From Colwellia sp. 75C3 (GTDB lineage: Bacteria > Pseudomonadota > Gammaproteobacteria > Enterobacterales > Alteromonadaceae), in contig NZ_PJAU01000061.1 in the NCBI RefSeq assembly GCF_002836255.1, positions 124,001-188,000 on the forward strand: a DNA stretch of 64,000 nt, read 5' to 3'. Shown here piece after piece: positions 1-8,235 of the stretch. How positions within the stretch are numbered: the stretch's first letter is position 1; the number at the start of each line of letters is the position of its first letter. Below the pieces are notes generated by a model, which made no database searches, had not been told where the DNA came from, and was given only the letters and a program-made list of their open reading frames with translations. Position numbers and translations under genes: made by a program.

Positions 1-73
1 TGTTCTTGCGCTCTTCTTCGGTGATGCCAAGAATGGTATAAATCTCTAATTTTTCAACATATATGGTGGACAT
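1..73 (-). CDS. FolX/FolB-like dihydroneopterin epimerase/aldolase (partial)
   Basis: Only the first 24 codons are inside the window; the gene runs off its left edge. Reading from the ATG at 73, the peptide contains the segment YTILGITEEERKN, which resembles the N-terminal 'LRTFIGIKEEE' part of the dihydroneopterin triphosphate epimerase/dihydroneopterin aldolase family. The start lies 28 bases inside folM, so the two are probably translationally coupled, and folE-folM-folX is a known gene order in gammaproteobacteria. The family is suggested by order plus this short motif. FolX and FolB cannot be separated on so little sequence. Confidence 0.6.
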   Translation of the reverse strand, partial: MSTIYVEKLEIYTILGITEEERKN

Positions 74-783
74 TTTAGGTGACTCCCTCCGTCTATTTTT
101 AATGTTTGTCCCGTAACTGAATTGTTTTTATATAAAAATTCAATGGCTGAATATAAATCAGCTAACGGAACTTTACGCTGTAAAATATTGATGTCTTTAC
201 TGTCTATTTGAGCAGCTGCATCCGTCGCATCTAAGACAAAACCTGGTGCTATGGCATTTACGCGTACATTCGGTGCACATTCTATTGCCGCTAATTCAGT
301 TAAGGTTTCTTGAGCTTTCTTTGAAATGAAATAAGCCGATTTACTGGTGTAACGATGTGACAAATTGGCATCTGAAATATTAATAATTTGGCATGACTTA
401 TTCTGTTTTACTAGTGCCTGAATCAGTAACCAGGGACTGGTAAGATGAATATTAAGGTTGCTTTGAATTTGCTCTAACGTTGAATCAAGCAATGAGGCTT
501 GTTCAAACACTGAGGCATTATTTATTAATAATTCAATATGAGGAACCTGCATGAGTAGTGCTGCAAAGCGTTGCTCAATGGTCGCAGGATCATTTAAATT
601 TGCCTGCCATAAGACAACCTTGATATTCAATGCTTCTAATTGCACTTTTAATGCTAGTGCCGCTGTTTCAGATTGATTGTAATGTAGGACAATATTCTTG
701 CCGCTTTTGGCAAACTCTTGATTGAGGAACGCGCCGATGCGCTTTGCTCCCCCTGTTACTAATACCCACGCGGTACTGTTCAT
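46..783 (-). CDS. folM: Dihydromonapterin/dihydrofolate reductase FolM (SDR)
   Basis: Short-chain dehydrogenase of 245 residues, the usual length. The nucleotide-binding glycine motif TGGAKRIG is at residues 10-17, the NNAS motif near 88-91, and the catalytic Tyr151/Lys155 pair (YFISK) follows an upstream Ser near 137. TGGAKRIG in place of the common TGxxxGxG is typical of FolM and pteridine reductases. The family makes tetrahydromonapterin from dihydromonapterin using NADPH. The ATG at 783 overlaps the folE stop by one base (TAATG), and its end overlaps the next gene, so this is a tight three-gene pterin operon. FolM is favoured over a generic SDR because of this context. Confidence 0.88.
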   Translation of the reverse strand: MNSTAWVLVTGGAKRIGAFLNQEFAKSGKNIVLHYNQSETAALALKVQLEALNIKVVLWQANLNDPATIEQRFAALLMQVPHIELLINNASVFEQASLLDSTLEQIQSNLNIHLTSPWLLIQALVKQNKSCQIINISDANLSHRYTSKSAYFISKKAQETLTELAAIECAPNVRVNAIAPGFVLDATDAAAQIDSKDINILQRKVPLADLYSAIEFLYKNNSVTGQTLKIDGGSHLKCPPYMLKN

Positions 784-1325
784 TAATCTCTTATCAACTG
801 TAAAAATTCAGCACGGGTATCTTTGCATTTCAAGAATGAACCGAGCATGCAAGACGTTTTCATTTCGGAGTTTTGCTTTTCAACACCACGCATACGCATA
901 CATAAATGTGATGCAGACATAACAACACCAACACCTTTAGCACCGGTAACGTCCATAATGGCATTGGCTATTTCTTGTGTTAGATTCTCTTGAATTTGCA
1001 AACGACGCGCGAACATATCAACGATACGAGCTAGTTTAGATAAACCGAGTACTTTGCCGTTAGGAATATAACCAATGTGACAGAGGCCAGTAAAAGGTAA
1101 CATGTGGTGTTCGCATAACGAATACAATTCTATGTTGTTAACCACTACCATTGAATCACAATCTGAGCTGAATAATGCGCCGTTGATAACAGTATCTAAA
1201 TCTTGCTCATAACCCTGGGTTAGAAATTTCAACGCTTTAGCAGCACGTTTGGGCGTATCAACCAATCCTTCACGGTTCGAATCTTCACCTATTTGTTCAA
1301 TAATCGATTTAAAATCTTGTTCCAC
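783..1325 (-). CDS. folE: GTP cyclohydrolase I
   Basis: Converts GTP to 7,8-dihydroneopterin triphosphate, the first step of folate and monapterin synthesis, in the cytoplasm. The zinc ligands are visible as Cys71 and His74 in CEHHMLPFTG and Cys142 in HLCMRMRGVEK, and the C-terminal QNSEMKTSCMLG box is present. At 180 residues it is shorter than the 222-residue E. coli enzyme but normal for the compact form. The start is GTG at 1325, preceded by an AGGTAG-type ribosome site. It is first in the folE-folM-folX-like set; the 1-base overlap with folM implies one transcript. Confidence 0.93.
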   Translation of the reverse strand: MEQDFKSIIEQIGEDSNREGLVDTPKRAAKALKFLTQGYEQDLDTVINGALFSSDCDSMVVVNNIELYSLCEHHMLPFTGLCHIGYIPNGKVLGLSKLARIVDMFARRLQIQENLTQEIANAIMDVTGAKGVGVVMSASHLCMRMRGVEKQNSEMKTSCMLGSFLKCKDTRAEFLQLIRD

Positions 1326-1581
1326 TTTTAACTACCTGTTTATTATTAACTTGATATGCCTTTAACACATACGAGCTATTAGGATTAATCCGTTTAGTAT
1401 AATGACCAAACGAATCGTTTATAGTTAATAACTTACCCTAAAGCCCTTAAATTTCAAGTTCTTATTTTGTAGTTTGAACTATTTAGCGCGATCGGTGCTG
1501 TGCTGGCGTTTGAAACGGTGTAGTGAAGCGGAATTGAGTAATAGCGACATCGCTAGTATTTTAGTCATGTGATCGGCCATC

Positions 1582-1893
1582 TTAATGGAAAATAGCTAAC
1601 CACACGGTGATTTCATCCATTGATGTTTCTATTACTCTATGTTTTTCATGGGCTTTAATATGCAGATAATCACCTTGTTTGAGCGTGATCTTATCACCAT
1701 TAATATATTCGATTACACCGTAACCTGATAACACTATCACCCATTCATTTTCAGTTTGGTCATACCACTGGGTATCTGGAGACACATGCCCCTTTGACAC
1801 TATTCGCTCAATTCTGAGACTTGGTGTCGTGATAATATCTTCAAATATTTCATCGGGTATTTCTGCTGGAATATTACTAAATATATTGGCCAA
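1582..1893 (-). CDS. Small cupin-domain protein
   Basis: Single-domain cupin of 103 residues. The first cupin motif is represented by GHVSPDTQWYDQ through EWVIVLSG (residues ~35-58), and the second by GDYLHIKAHEKHRV (~75-88), giving possible metal ligands His36, Glu50 and His82/His85. The start is TTG at 1893, chosen because AGAGGA lies seven bases upstream; there is no nearby in-frame ATG. Members of this family are often annotated as cupin-domain or phosphoribosylaminoimidazole-carboxylase-like proteins without a defined substrate. Nothing in the neighbourhood fixes a role. Confidence 0.75.
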   Translation of the reverse strand: MANIFSNIPAEIPDEIFEDIITTPSLRIERIVSKGHVSPDTQWYDQTENEWVIVLSGYGVIEYINGDKITLKQGDYLHIKAHEKHRVIETSMDEITVWLAIFH

Positions 1894-1931
1894 TAACGCA
1901 TCCTCTCCATGACACCATTAAAATTGCTGAA

Positions 1932-2222
1932 CTATGCTTCAGCAGGCTTTTGATATCCTAGTTTTTTACTTAGAAATATTTCTACAGCTATAAAAGCAAA
2001 AGGAATGATCGAAGCGATAGATAAAGACAACCAAATGACGAGTGACCACTTTTGTGTATTAGATACTATTAGAGATACTAAAAGATAGAGCATGAATAAC
2101 ACGCCGTGAGCCATACCTAATTGAAAAACAAAGTCTCGACTAACTAAACCAAGTGTAACACTTAATATTGATAAGAAAGATAAGCCTTCTAAAAGACTGA
2201 CGACACGAAAAAATTTAAGCAT
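1932..2222 (-). CDS. DUF3817 family integral membrane protein
   Basis: Ninety-six residues with three predicted membrane helices. It begins MLKFFRVVSLLEGLSFL and carries the LGLVSRD and MAHGVLFMLY segments typical of the DUF3817 (YdzA-like) family. The ATG at 2222 was chosen over a longer frame because the longer frame would run into umuC, and because ACAGG lies at normal spacing upstream. The function of the family is not known. It is downstream of umuDC on the same strand, separated by about 90 bases. Confidence 0.75.
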   Translation of the reverse strand: MLKFFRVVSLLEGLSFLSILSVTLGLVSRDFVFQLGMAHGVLFMLYLLVSLIVSNTQKWSLVIWLSLSIASIIPFAFIAVEIFLSKKLGYQKPAEA

Positions 2223-2311
2223 GAATAAAACCTGTAAAATAGAAAAGTGTATTATCCTGTGGTGAGACCGTGGGGTCAACGTTATAAAGCGAACATATGG
2301 CGAACACATGA

Positions 2312-3568
2312 CTAGCATTGTATTTTTGGTATATCTCGCCATTGGCTGGTGTACTGCGGGCTTAAAAACTCTCGTCGCATTTGCCATCGTTCATGGTGTC
2401 CTTCAGCAGCCAGTTTTAATGTGCTATCCCCATATCTATGATTCACATTATCTAAACATTGCATTAAATGACTATTAGTGTGATCGGGTATAAATAAGTC
2501 AGGTTGTATAAACGCTTTACTGTTTAACTCTATTGCACCTACGCCGCAACGGTAGAACCGTACTCCTGCACTGTATATAGAATCAATGACTCGGTTAATC
2601 GCGTTCGCTATTTCACAGCTATTATCGGTTGCCATAATAAACGGATAAACAATAGTTTGTTTGTAATAGTATTCATCATGTGGCGAGCTAGAAGCAAATA
2701 TCATTAATTTTTTAATGAGTGAGTTTTGTCTCCTCACTTTACGGGCAACAATCGAGGCATGTGTTACTAATGCCCCACGTAATTCATTTTTTGTGGTAAT
2801 GCGCTGACCAAAACTTCGCGTTGAGAAAATCTCCTTTTTCGGTGATTTTATCTCGTCCCAAGACAAGCAACTAATGCCGTTTAATTCACTCACTGTTCTT
2901 TCAGTCACTACACTGAATTGTTTTCGCATATGCTTAGGGTTTTGTTTTGCTAATTGCGCGGCGTTGTTAATGCCATCAAACTTTAACCGTTTCGCTATTT
3001 TACCGCCAATGCCCCAGACATCTTCTACATCCATGCGAATTAGAATTTCATCTCTGCTCATTTGGCTATCAATAACAGCCACACCATTAAAGCCTGATAG
3101 CTTTTTGGCCGCATGGTTTGCTGCTTTGGACAATGTTGCTGTTTCACCAAAACCAACGCCAACGGGAAGTCTGGTCTCTTTCCAAATAGCCTTTCTTATT
3201 TGCTGTCCGTATTCATACCAATCCTTTATGCAGCTGTCATAATGGTCAAAATATAAGAATGATTCATCAATTGAGTAGATATACTGGTTATCACAAAATC
3301 GGCTCATGACATTCATCATCTGGTCGCTCAAATCTGCATACAGCTCATAATTTGAAGAACGAACAACCACACCATGTTTTTCAAGCAGTGATTTTACTTG
3401 AAAGTAAGGTATAAATTTTGGAATGCCAAGGCGTCTGGCTATCGGACAAACCGCACAAATACAGCCATCGTTATTGGTTAAAACAACAACGGGTTTATTG
3501 CGTATTCTTGGATCAAACACTTTTTCAGCACTGGCGTAAAATGATACAGCATCAACTAAAGCATACAT
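2312..3568 (-). CDS. umuC: DNA polymerase V catalytic subunit UmuC
   Basis: Y-family translesion polymerase of 418 residues, the same size as E. coli UmuC. The first metal-binding aspartate is Asp6 in MYALVDAVSFYAS, and the catalytic SIDE motif is at 99-102 (YSIDESFLYFD). The helix-hairpin-helix stretch DVWGIGGKIAKRL follows, then the little-finger region. It forms Pol V with UmuD'2 at RecA filaments during SOS. Its ATG at 3568 lies 13 bases inside umuD, so the pair is translationally coupled and under the LexA site upstream of umuD. One small departure is Ala14 in YASAEKVF where Cys is common (YASCE); this is unlikely to be functional. Confidence 0.93.
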   Translation of the reverse strand: MYALVDAVSFYASAEKVFDPRIRNKPVVVLTNNDGCICAVCPIARRLGIPKFIPYFQVKSLLEKHGVVVRSSNYELYADLSDQMMNVMSRFCDNQYIYSIDESFLYFDHYDSCIKDWYEYGQQIRKAIWKETRLPVGVGFGETATLSKAANHAAKKLSGFNGVAVIDSQMSRDEILIRMDVEDVWGIGGKIAKRLKFDGINNAAQLAKQNPKHMRKQFSVVTERTVSELNGISCLSWDEIKSPKKEIFSTRSFGQRITTKNELRGALVTHASIVARKVRRQNSLIKKLMIFASSSPHDEYYYKQTIVYPFIMATDNSCEIANAINRVIDSIYSAGVRFYRCGVGAIELNSKAFIQPDLFIPDHTNSHLMQCLDNVNHRYGDSTLKLAAEGHHERWQMRREFLSPQYTSQWRDIPKIQC

Positions 3569-3969
3569 GCAGCAAGCTCTGGAGACTTATGATGTAGACG
3601 AATAGAGCGAGTGACAACGCCTTCTACTGAAAACTGATCTTCAGGGGTAATGAATACGGGAGCAAAATCATCCGAGGCAGATAATAACCGAGCTTTTTTC
3701 TTATCAATTAATTTACAAACAAAACAGCCATTATAATTAGCCACAATAACATCGCCATTTTTCGCCGTTAACGACCGATCGACAATAAGAATATCGCCAT
3801 CAAATATGCCAACACCTTTCATTGACTGACCTGAAGCTTGACCAATGAAGGTAGCATTGGGATGTTTTATGATTAATTGATCAAGCGATAAGCCTAATTC
3901 TTTATATTCTGCTGCTGGGGATTCAAAACCTGAGATACCGGCTTCGGCATATATTGGAATAACTTTCAT
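3556..3969 (-). CDS. umuD: SOS mutagenesis protein UmuD
   Basis: S24-family self-cleaving accessory protein, 137 residues from the ATG at 3969 (a longer frame has no supporting start). The catalytic serine is Ser49 in ASGQSMKG and the lysine is Lys86 in CFVCKLID. The segment GISGFESPAAEY aligns with the E. coli cleavage region QCGFPSPAADY, placing the scissile bond at Ser13-Gly14, where E. coli UmuD has Cys-Gly and LexA has Ala-Gly. RecA-stimulated cleavage yields UmuD', which joins UmuC. It is the first gene of umuDC, directly downstream of a LexA box. Confidence 0.93.
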   Translation of the reverse strand: MKVIPIYAEAGISGFESPAAEYKELGLSLDQLIIKHPNATFIGQASGQSMKGVGIFDGDILIVDRSLTAKNGDVIVANYNGCFVCKLIDKKKARLLSASDDFAPVFITPEDQFSVEGVVTRSIRLHHKSPELAACML

Positions 3970-3986
3970 ATCAAAATAGTACCACA

Positions 3987-4002
3987 CTGTAATTATGTAC
4001 AG
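3987..4002 (-). promoter_or_regulatory. LexA (SOS) box of umuDC
   Basis: The 16-base site CTGTAATTATGTACAG fits the gammaproteobacterial LexA operator CTG-N10-CAG exactly and ends 18 bases upstream of the umuD ATG. A TATACT hexamer adjoins it and could be the -10 element. This position, overlapping the promoter, is the usual one for SOS repression. Confidence 0.92.
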
Positions 4003-4271
4003 TATATACTCATTATCATTAAAAGTGCAGGATTTCAGTGAGAATTAAAGTAGTTTGAGATGCCGTAATAGCAGTCTATCTCACTTTTCGGTGAAAAAAT
4101 GAGGTAATACCATGATGAGTATGGGAAGCGAACACTTTAGTTTTTAAACGTTTTACTGAAGTTACCATTCTAGCTAATGGGATACTCTGTATGAGTACCC
4201 CCATAGCGTATTATTATAAAAAATAATACGGGTATTCGTTAACGGTGACTGATTAACACCATAACTACTGG
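4003..4271. other. Intergenic region between umuD promoter and yggL
   Basis: No coding potential seen. It holds a perfect 9-bp inverted repeat, CGTATTATT (4207-4215) and AATAATACG (4222-4230), with a 6-base loop. The stem is AT-rich and has no T-run, so it is only a weak terminator candidate for yggL, which ends 42 bases away. Confidence 0.4.
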
Positions 4272-4604
4272 TTATATGCCGTAGTTTGCGTCAATCAATT
4301 TGCCTACGGTAACATTGTCAATGGCTTCGTTTGCATCAAGCCAAGCTATAATAGCTTCTAAATCTTCATTAGTTGCTGATTTATAACGATGATCTGAACA
4401 GATAAATGCTGTAAATAGTGTCTTGTCTCCGCCGCCGCCCATAGAAAGTTCACGGCTTTCAACAACGTCTACCAACTGACTTAATAGCGAATCAAAGTCA
4501 TCTGAATTTTTTGCATTCAAAGTACATGAAAATTCAAAGCCTAACATAGCAAATTCATCTAAATATAGTTTTTTACGTAATCTACGGTTCTTAGTACTGT
4601 TCAT
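4272..4604 (-). CDS. yggL: YggL family 50S-ribosome-associated protein
   Basis: A 110-residue protein matching YggL (DUF469): the basic N-terminus NRRLRKKLYLDEF followed by LGFEFS parallels E. coli 'SRRLRKKMHIDEFQELGF'. E. coli YggL binds the 50S subunit and is linked to ribosome assembly. The ATG at 4604 was chosen because AAGGA sits seven bases upstream; a longer TTG start is less likely. A perfect hairpin (4626-4642) lies just ahead of the ribosome site. It stands alone, with no operon partner. Confidence 0.85.
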   Translation of the reverse strand: MNSTKNRRLRKKLYLDEFAMLGFEFSCTLNAKNSDDFDSLLSQLVDVVESRELSMGGGGDKTLFTAFICSDHRYKSATNEDLEAIIAWLDANEAIDNVTVGKLIDANYGI

Positions 4605-4625
4605 AATTTTCCTTGGGGATATCAA

Positions 4626-4642
4626 CGCCCTAATAAAGGGCG
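4626..4642 (-). promoter_or_regulatory. Leader hairpin ahead of yggL ribosome site
   Basis: CGCCCT-AATAA-AGGGCG forms a perfect 6-bp GC-rich stem. In the transcript it falls about 10 bases upstream of the AAGGA ribosome-binding site of yggL. It may stabilise the leader or mediate ribosome-linked control, but only the hairpin itself is visible. Confidence 0.3.
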
Positions 4643-4992
4643 AAATTTAGTTGGCTGAAATGGAACGTTGTGATCTTACACCACTTTGCTCATTGTTAAT
4701 TTTCTTATTGTGTTTTCTTTAACGCTTACGATAAACCATCTTCCATCATAGTACTTTGAGGCCATTTCTAGGAAAGTATATCGATGAAGTCATTATATTT
4801 AGGTGAGTTTCCCAATGGAGGTATAAGATATTATCGAGACTGAAAAAATTTAATAATGGGAATTAACAGGAGTTGTTTTCAATACTACAGTTTCAGTGAG
4901 CATTTTTCATATCATTAAGTAGATAAAACAATCACTTACGTAACTACCGCTGAGGTAGATGAATAGGTGTTGTCGCCCAATTAAAGACCAAA
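4643..4992. other. Intergenic region, no gene seen
   Basis: About 350 bases between the yggL leader and the 3' end of the binding-protein gene. No convincing open frame, repeat or RNA gene was seen. It should contain the yggL promoter. Confidence 0.4.
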
Positions 4993-5769
4993 CTACTCTT
5001 CTATTTGCGCTATTGGGCTGAATCGACTGAATCCAGTGTTTTCATTAAGCTCTAATATACCCTTTTTCAATAAAGATTGGATGGCTTTATTAATAGAATT
5101 ACATAGCTTCACGCCATCTAAATCATTATTACAAACATAAAAGCTTTCTAAAACAGCTATAGGGTTATTTAGATCGTAATGAATTTTATTGGCCTCACTA
5201 TTTTCTATTACCGCTTTCACCGTGCCTGGATAACCGCCTAAAACACCCGCGACTCTTTTATTTAGCAACAATTTGATATTGATAATGTCATTTTCTTGAA
5301 AGGTGAAATTTAATCGGGGATTCGATGTTATTTCTTTTCCGTAAGAATATCCCTTAACAACTGCTAAAGTTTCATTTTCAAAATCTGATAGTTCAGCCAA
5401 AGCTGAATCATGAAGTGTGAACAGTATTATTCGTTTATAAAAAATAGGTCTTGAAACGACATATTGATCCTTTTCCCCTGGTAGGTGCTCCCATAATTCA
5501 GGGAAATAGCTGTCAAACTTGCCATTTTTAATACCTATTCTTGCCCTGTTCAAAGACGTTAGGGTTAATTCAGAATTTTTACTCATTTCCATAAATATTG
5601 CATTATTTAATTTATTAAATAGACCCGTACCGTCTGTCTTAATTAAACCCGGAGTCAAATAAGTACCTATTTTCACAGGCTCTTCAATATAGCCAACAAA
5701 GGCATAACTTGTTGGTATAAAGGTTAATTGCCAACTACTTAACACGATAAAACTTGTAATAAATTTCAT
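4993..5769 (-). CDS. Orphan periplasmic substrate-binding protein (SBP_bac_3-like)
   Basis: A 258-residue exported protein. The signal peptide runs from MKFITSFIVLSS to a probable cleavage after TSYA. The mature part has features of family 3 solute-binding proteins: GTYLTPGLI near the start, NRARIGIKNGKFD, the motif ETLAVVKGYSYG, and a conserved Tyr-Val-Cys segment late. No ABC permease or ATPase is nearby. Such solitary proteins in marine gammaproteobacteria are widespread and their ligands are mostly unknown. The start was set at the ATG at 5769 because the longer frame begins at a TTG and would place charged residues before the signal peptide. Confidence 0.7.
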   Translation of the reverse strand: MKFITSFIVLSSWQLTFIPTSYAFVGYIEEPVKIGTYLTPGLIKTDGTGLFNKLNNAIFMEMSKNSELTLTSLNRARIGIKNGKFDSYFPELWEHLPGEKDQYVVSRPIFYKRIILFTLHDSALAELSDFENETLAVVKGYSYGKEITSNPRLNFTFQENDIINIKLLLNKRVAGVLGGYPGTVKAVIENSEANKIHYDLNNPIAVLESFYVCNNDLDGVKLCNSINKAIQSLLKKGILELNENTGFSRFSPIAQIEE

Positions 5770-6007
5770 CACTTTGAAGAGATGCTTTGTCAAATTAAGA
5801 TGCCCTAAAAGTCATTATAACTTCAATTGTTTTAGTTGTTTACACGGCTAGTGTTTGCATATTACAAACTTAGCAGTGAAAGTTAGTCAGTGCAAACTTA
5901 GAAAAACCACCGGTTGATGGCATACAGCAGTGATTTAGCATTGCTCATGAGCACGTTGTGCCAGTCAGCAGCAACCTGACGCAACCAATAATAATAGTCT
6001 GAACACG

Positions 6008-6376
6008 TTGTTAGCCGCTTTTAGCAACACAAACCACGCTTATTATGGTTATTCACTAGCAGGGGCAACCCATGCCGATTTATTCCTTGATGCTGCATTA
6101 GGATCTGCTACTTACCTTACTGGTTCATCTTCTTCCACTACATTACTCACTGGAGCCGATGGTACACTCTTCAAAACAATAATGGGTGACGCATATGCCC
6201 CTAACACAAATATAGTATGGCGCTACAGATTAGCCGATAATGTCACTGCATATTCAAGTTCATTGAATCATACAACAAACTGGATTTCTGGCACTTCCAG
6301 TAACACGAATGTTACTAAAGGTGTTTTCTATTCGTTGATGACACAAAAGCCATTACCAAAAGGCTCTGCGCAATAA
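6008..6376 (+). pseudogene. Open frame of unknown nature, possibly a gene fragment
   Basis: A 122-codon open frame starting at a TTG without a ribosome site. The frame stays open upstream to 5951 but never meets an ATG. The peptide is rich in Ser, Thr and Asn (YLTGSSSSTTLLTGADGT) and looks like part of a secreted or surface protein, with no recognised domain. It may be a remnant of a longer gene. Its last 49 bases overlap an open frame on the other strand. Confidence 0.3.
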
Positions 6377-6513
6377 GCAATAGATCCCCAGTTACTAGAT
6401 TCGCCACCTTCATGTGAACCGCTCAATTCGAGGATTTTAGCAACCAACTCATTGACATTTTCGCAGCAGAGATCTTTAGTAAAGGTAAATTTTAGTCGCT
6501 TTATCGGATGCTC
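6328..6513 (-). pseudogene. Short coding remnant without a start codon
   Basis: Sixty-one sense codons ending at a TAG at 6328, bounded upstream by tandem TAA codons at 6514. The composition is protein-like (KDLCCENVNELVAKILEL, then GGESSNWGSIAYCAEPFG), but no ATG, GTG or TTG lies at its beginning. It is therefore best read as the tail of a decayed gene. Identity unknown. Confidence 0.25.
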
Positions 6514-6617
6514 TTATTAGCAATTGTCATATAGCATTGGGAGATAAGAGAATTAGCAGGAATAGAGAATTGATAAAGCGACTACAGCTGATCAATATTA
6601 GAATACAAATAAGGTAC

Positions 6618-6977
6618 TTATGTTAACCAATCAAGCGCATCATCACGCTCGGTGAAAACTTCAATATTTAACGCTGTGGAGCTGGGGATAGTTGCTGAAA
6701 ATTCAGCACTCATTTTGGCCAATTTATTGGGAGCAAAAATTGCTATTTTATCTATTGCGGCTAAAGTGCCAAATTGAATAAGTGCATCAAGCTGTGTGGA
6801 GTAGGAATTGCTTTTATTAATAAGTAATGAAAATGAATGACTAAAAAGAGAAAGTAAAAACTGATGAATTTCATCAACCATTTCAAGGTTAATGTCAGCG
6901 CCACTATCAACGGTAATCTCAGCAAGACCACTACGCAGTACGCAAACTTTGGCAAAAGATATTTGGTGAACGTCCAT
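6618..6977 (-). CDS. STAS/SpoIIAA-like domain protein
   Basis: A 119-residue cytoplasmic protein starting at the ATG at 6977. It has the alternating strand/helix pattern of the STAS/SpoIIAA-like fold: GLAEITVDSGADIN, a helix MVDEIHQFLLSLF, the strand FSLLINKSNSYS, then AAIDKIAIFAPNKLAKMSAEFSA and a C-terminal EVFTERDDALDWL. That ending (FTERDDALDWL) is characteristic of this family. No enzymatic residues are expected. Monocistronic, role unknown. Confidence 0.55.
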   Translation of the reverse strand: MDVHQISFAKVCVLRSGLAEITVDSGADINLEMVDEIHQFLLSLFSHSFSLLINKSNSYSTQLDALIQFGTLAAIDKIAIFAPNKLAKMSAEFSATIPSSTALNIEVFTERDDALDWLT

Positions 6978-7141
6978 ATTTCGTACTTAATCCTTTAACT
7001 TTTTTCTTTAATTTCAACAAGCTTAGTATAATCAATTACACGGCTTGTTGAAATATATTTCTGATAGTTACTTAATATTTATTACGTTCACATTAATTTA
7101 ACATTGTATAAAAACAGTTACTTACCCTGAAATAAATCAGC

Positions 7142-7960
7142 CTACCAATGTATTGGATCCACCTTGTAGTAATTTGTCAGTTGCTTATAAAGTGCAGGAT
7201 GTTCTAGTGAAAATTGTTTTGATTTTTCAAAAAACACTTCACTAACAACAGCAAAAAATTCTGCTGGCTCAGTAGCGCCATAATAATCAAATATTGAAGG
7301 TGTGCCCGTTGCTGCTTGCCTTTTTAAAATTTCGAATTGTTTAGAGAATATGTGAGACCAACATTGATAACTTTGGTCTTTACCCAAGATAGGCGAACCA
7401 TTGGCGCTACCATTTTCTTGATCAAGTTGATGTGCAAATTCATGAATGACCACATTATGGCCATCGTTTGGTAACTCGGCGCCATGTAGACTGTCTTGCC
7501 AAGATAAGACTATTTTACCAAAGTCCCATGATTCACCTGATAAAGATATTTTTCGAGTGGACTGAGTACCATCAGCACTACGTTGGTTTTGCTCTTTAAT
7601 AAACGCGCTTGGGTAAACTAAAATCGTTTTTAGTTTAGGGTAATAATCTGTTTTTCTATTGAGCAGCAGTAAACATGCTTGAGCAGCAATAGTAATTTTT
7701 ATTTCATCGGTTATGTTAACGCCATTGCAACCGACAAATTCTTTCTCCGTGATAAAAACTTGAATATGTTGTTTTAGCTGCAGCTGTAGATCTGTAGGCA
7801 TCTGCCTAAAATAAGGCATACGTTGCTGAATGATTTTTCGCCATTCTTTTTTGAATGGTAAGCTTCTAACCTTATCGCGCTTATATTCACGCACATAGGG
7901 TTTAGCCACCATATAGCCAATAATTGCGATGCCAATAAAGAGCGGCAGAAGAATAATCAA
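7142..7960 (-). CDS. mtfA: MtfA-family zinc peptidase
   Basis: A 272-residue protein with an N-terminal membrane helix (residues 2-19) and the zincin motif HEFAH at 173-177, followed downstream by GATEPAEFFAVVSEVFFE, which supplies the third glutamate ligand. These match MtfA (YeeI), the peptidase that in E. coli titrates the glucose repressor Mlc. The start is TTG at 7960 with GGGGAG upstream; the helix fits this start, and no in-frame ATG precedes it. Whether an Mlc partner exists here cannot be seen. Confidence 0.88.
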   Translation of the reverse strand: MIILLPLFIGIAIIGYMVAKPYVREYKRDKVRSLPFKKEWRKIIQQRMPYFRQMPTDLQLQLKQHIQVFITEKEFVGCNGVNITDEIKITIAAQACLLLLNRKTDYYPKLKTILVYPSAFIKEQNQRSADGTQSTRKISLSGESWDFGKIVLSWQDSLHGAELPNDGHNVVIHEFAHQLDQENGSANGSPILGKDQSYQCWSHIFSKQFEILKRQAATGTPSIFDYYGATEPAEFFAVVSEVFFEKSKQFSLEHPALYKQLTNYYKVDPIHW

Positions 7961-8147
7961 AATAACTCCCCGAATTCAATAATCATAAGGATACCAATGT
8001 ATTAAAATAATGAGCTTTACTGATATCTTGGTACGAGGGGAATAAATTTCAAGCCATAGTGGTTTATTAGCTGATAAAGAAGGACGCTAATGGCAGCCTC
8101 CTTTCTTAATTAATTTGTTAAGAGAGTCGCGGGAATAGATGAAAACT

Positions 8148-8183
8148 CCTTGTTAATTTATAGCGTTTACCAAATTAACAAGG
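8148..8183 (-). terminator. Inverted repeat downstream of PAS chemoreceptor gene
   Basis: CCTTGTTAATTT and AAATTAACAAGG form a perfect 12-bp stem with a 12-base loop, 53 bases past the receptor stop codon. On the minus strand it is followed by AGTTTTC, so it may act as a terminator, although the T-run is poor. Confidence 0.5.
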
Positions 8184-8235
8184 GCTAAATTCATTGTACG
8201 TGCAGTGTTATACTTTTTAACGTTAATCTTATTTA

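Noticed and set aside
1479..1568. Minus-strand frame of 29 codons beginning MTKILAMSLLLNS
   Set aside because: Hydrophobic start looks gene-like, but there is no ribosome site and no recognised family; too short to support.
2223..2387. N-terminal extension of the DUF3817 gene
   Set aside because: It runs into umuC and lacks similarity to the family; the ATG at 2222 has a ribosome site and gives the normal length.
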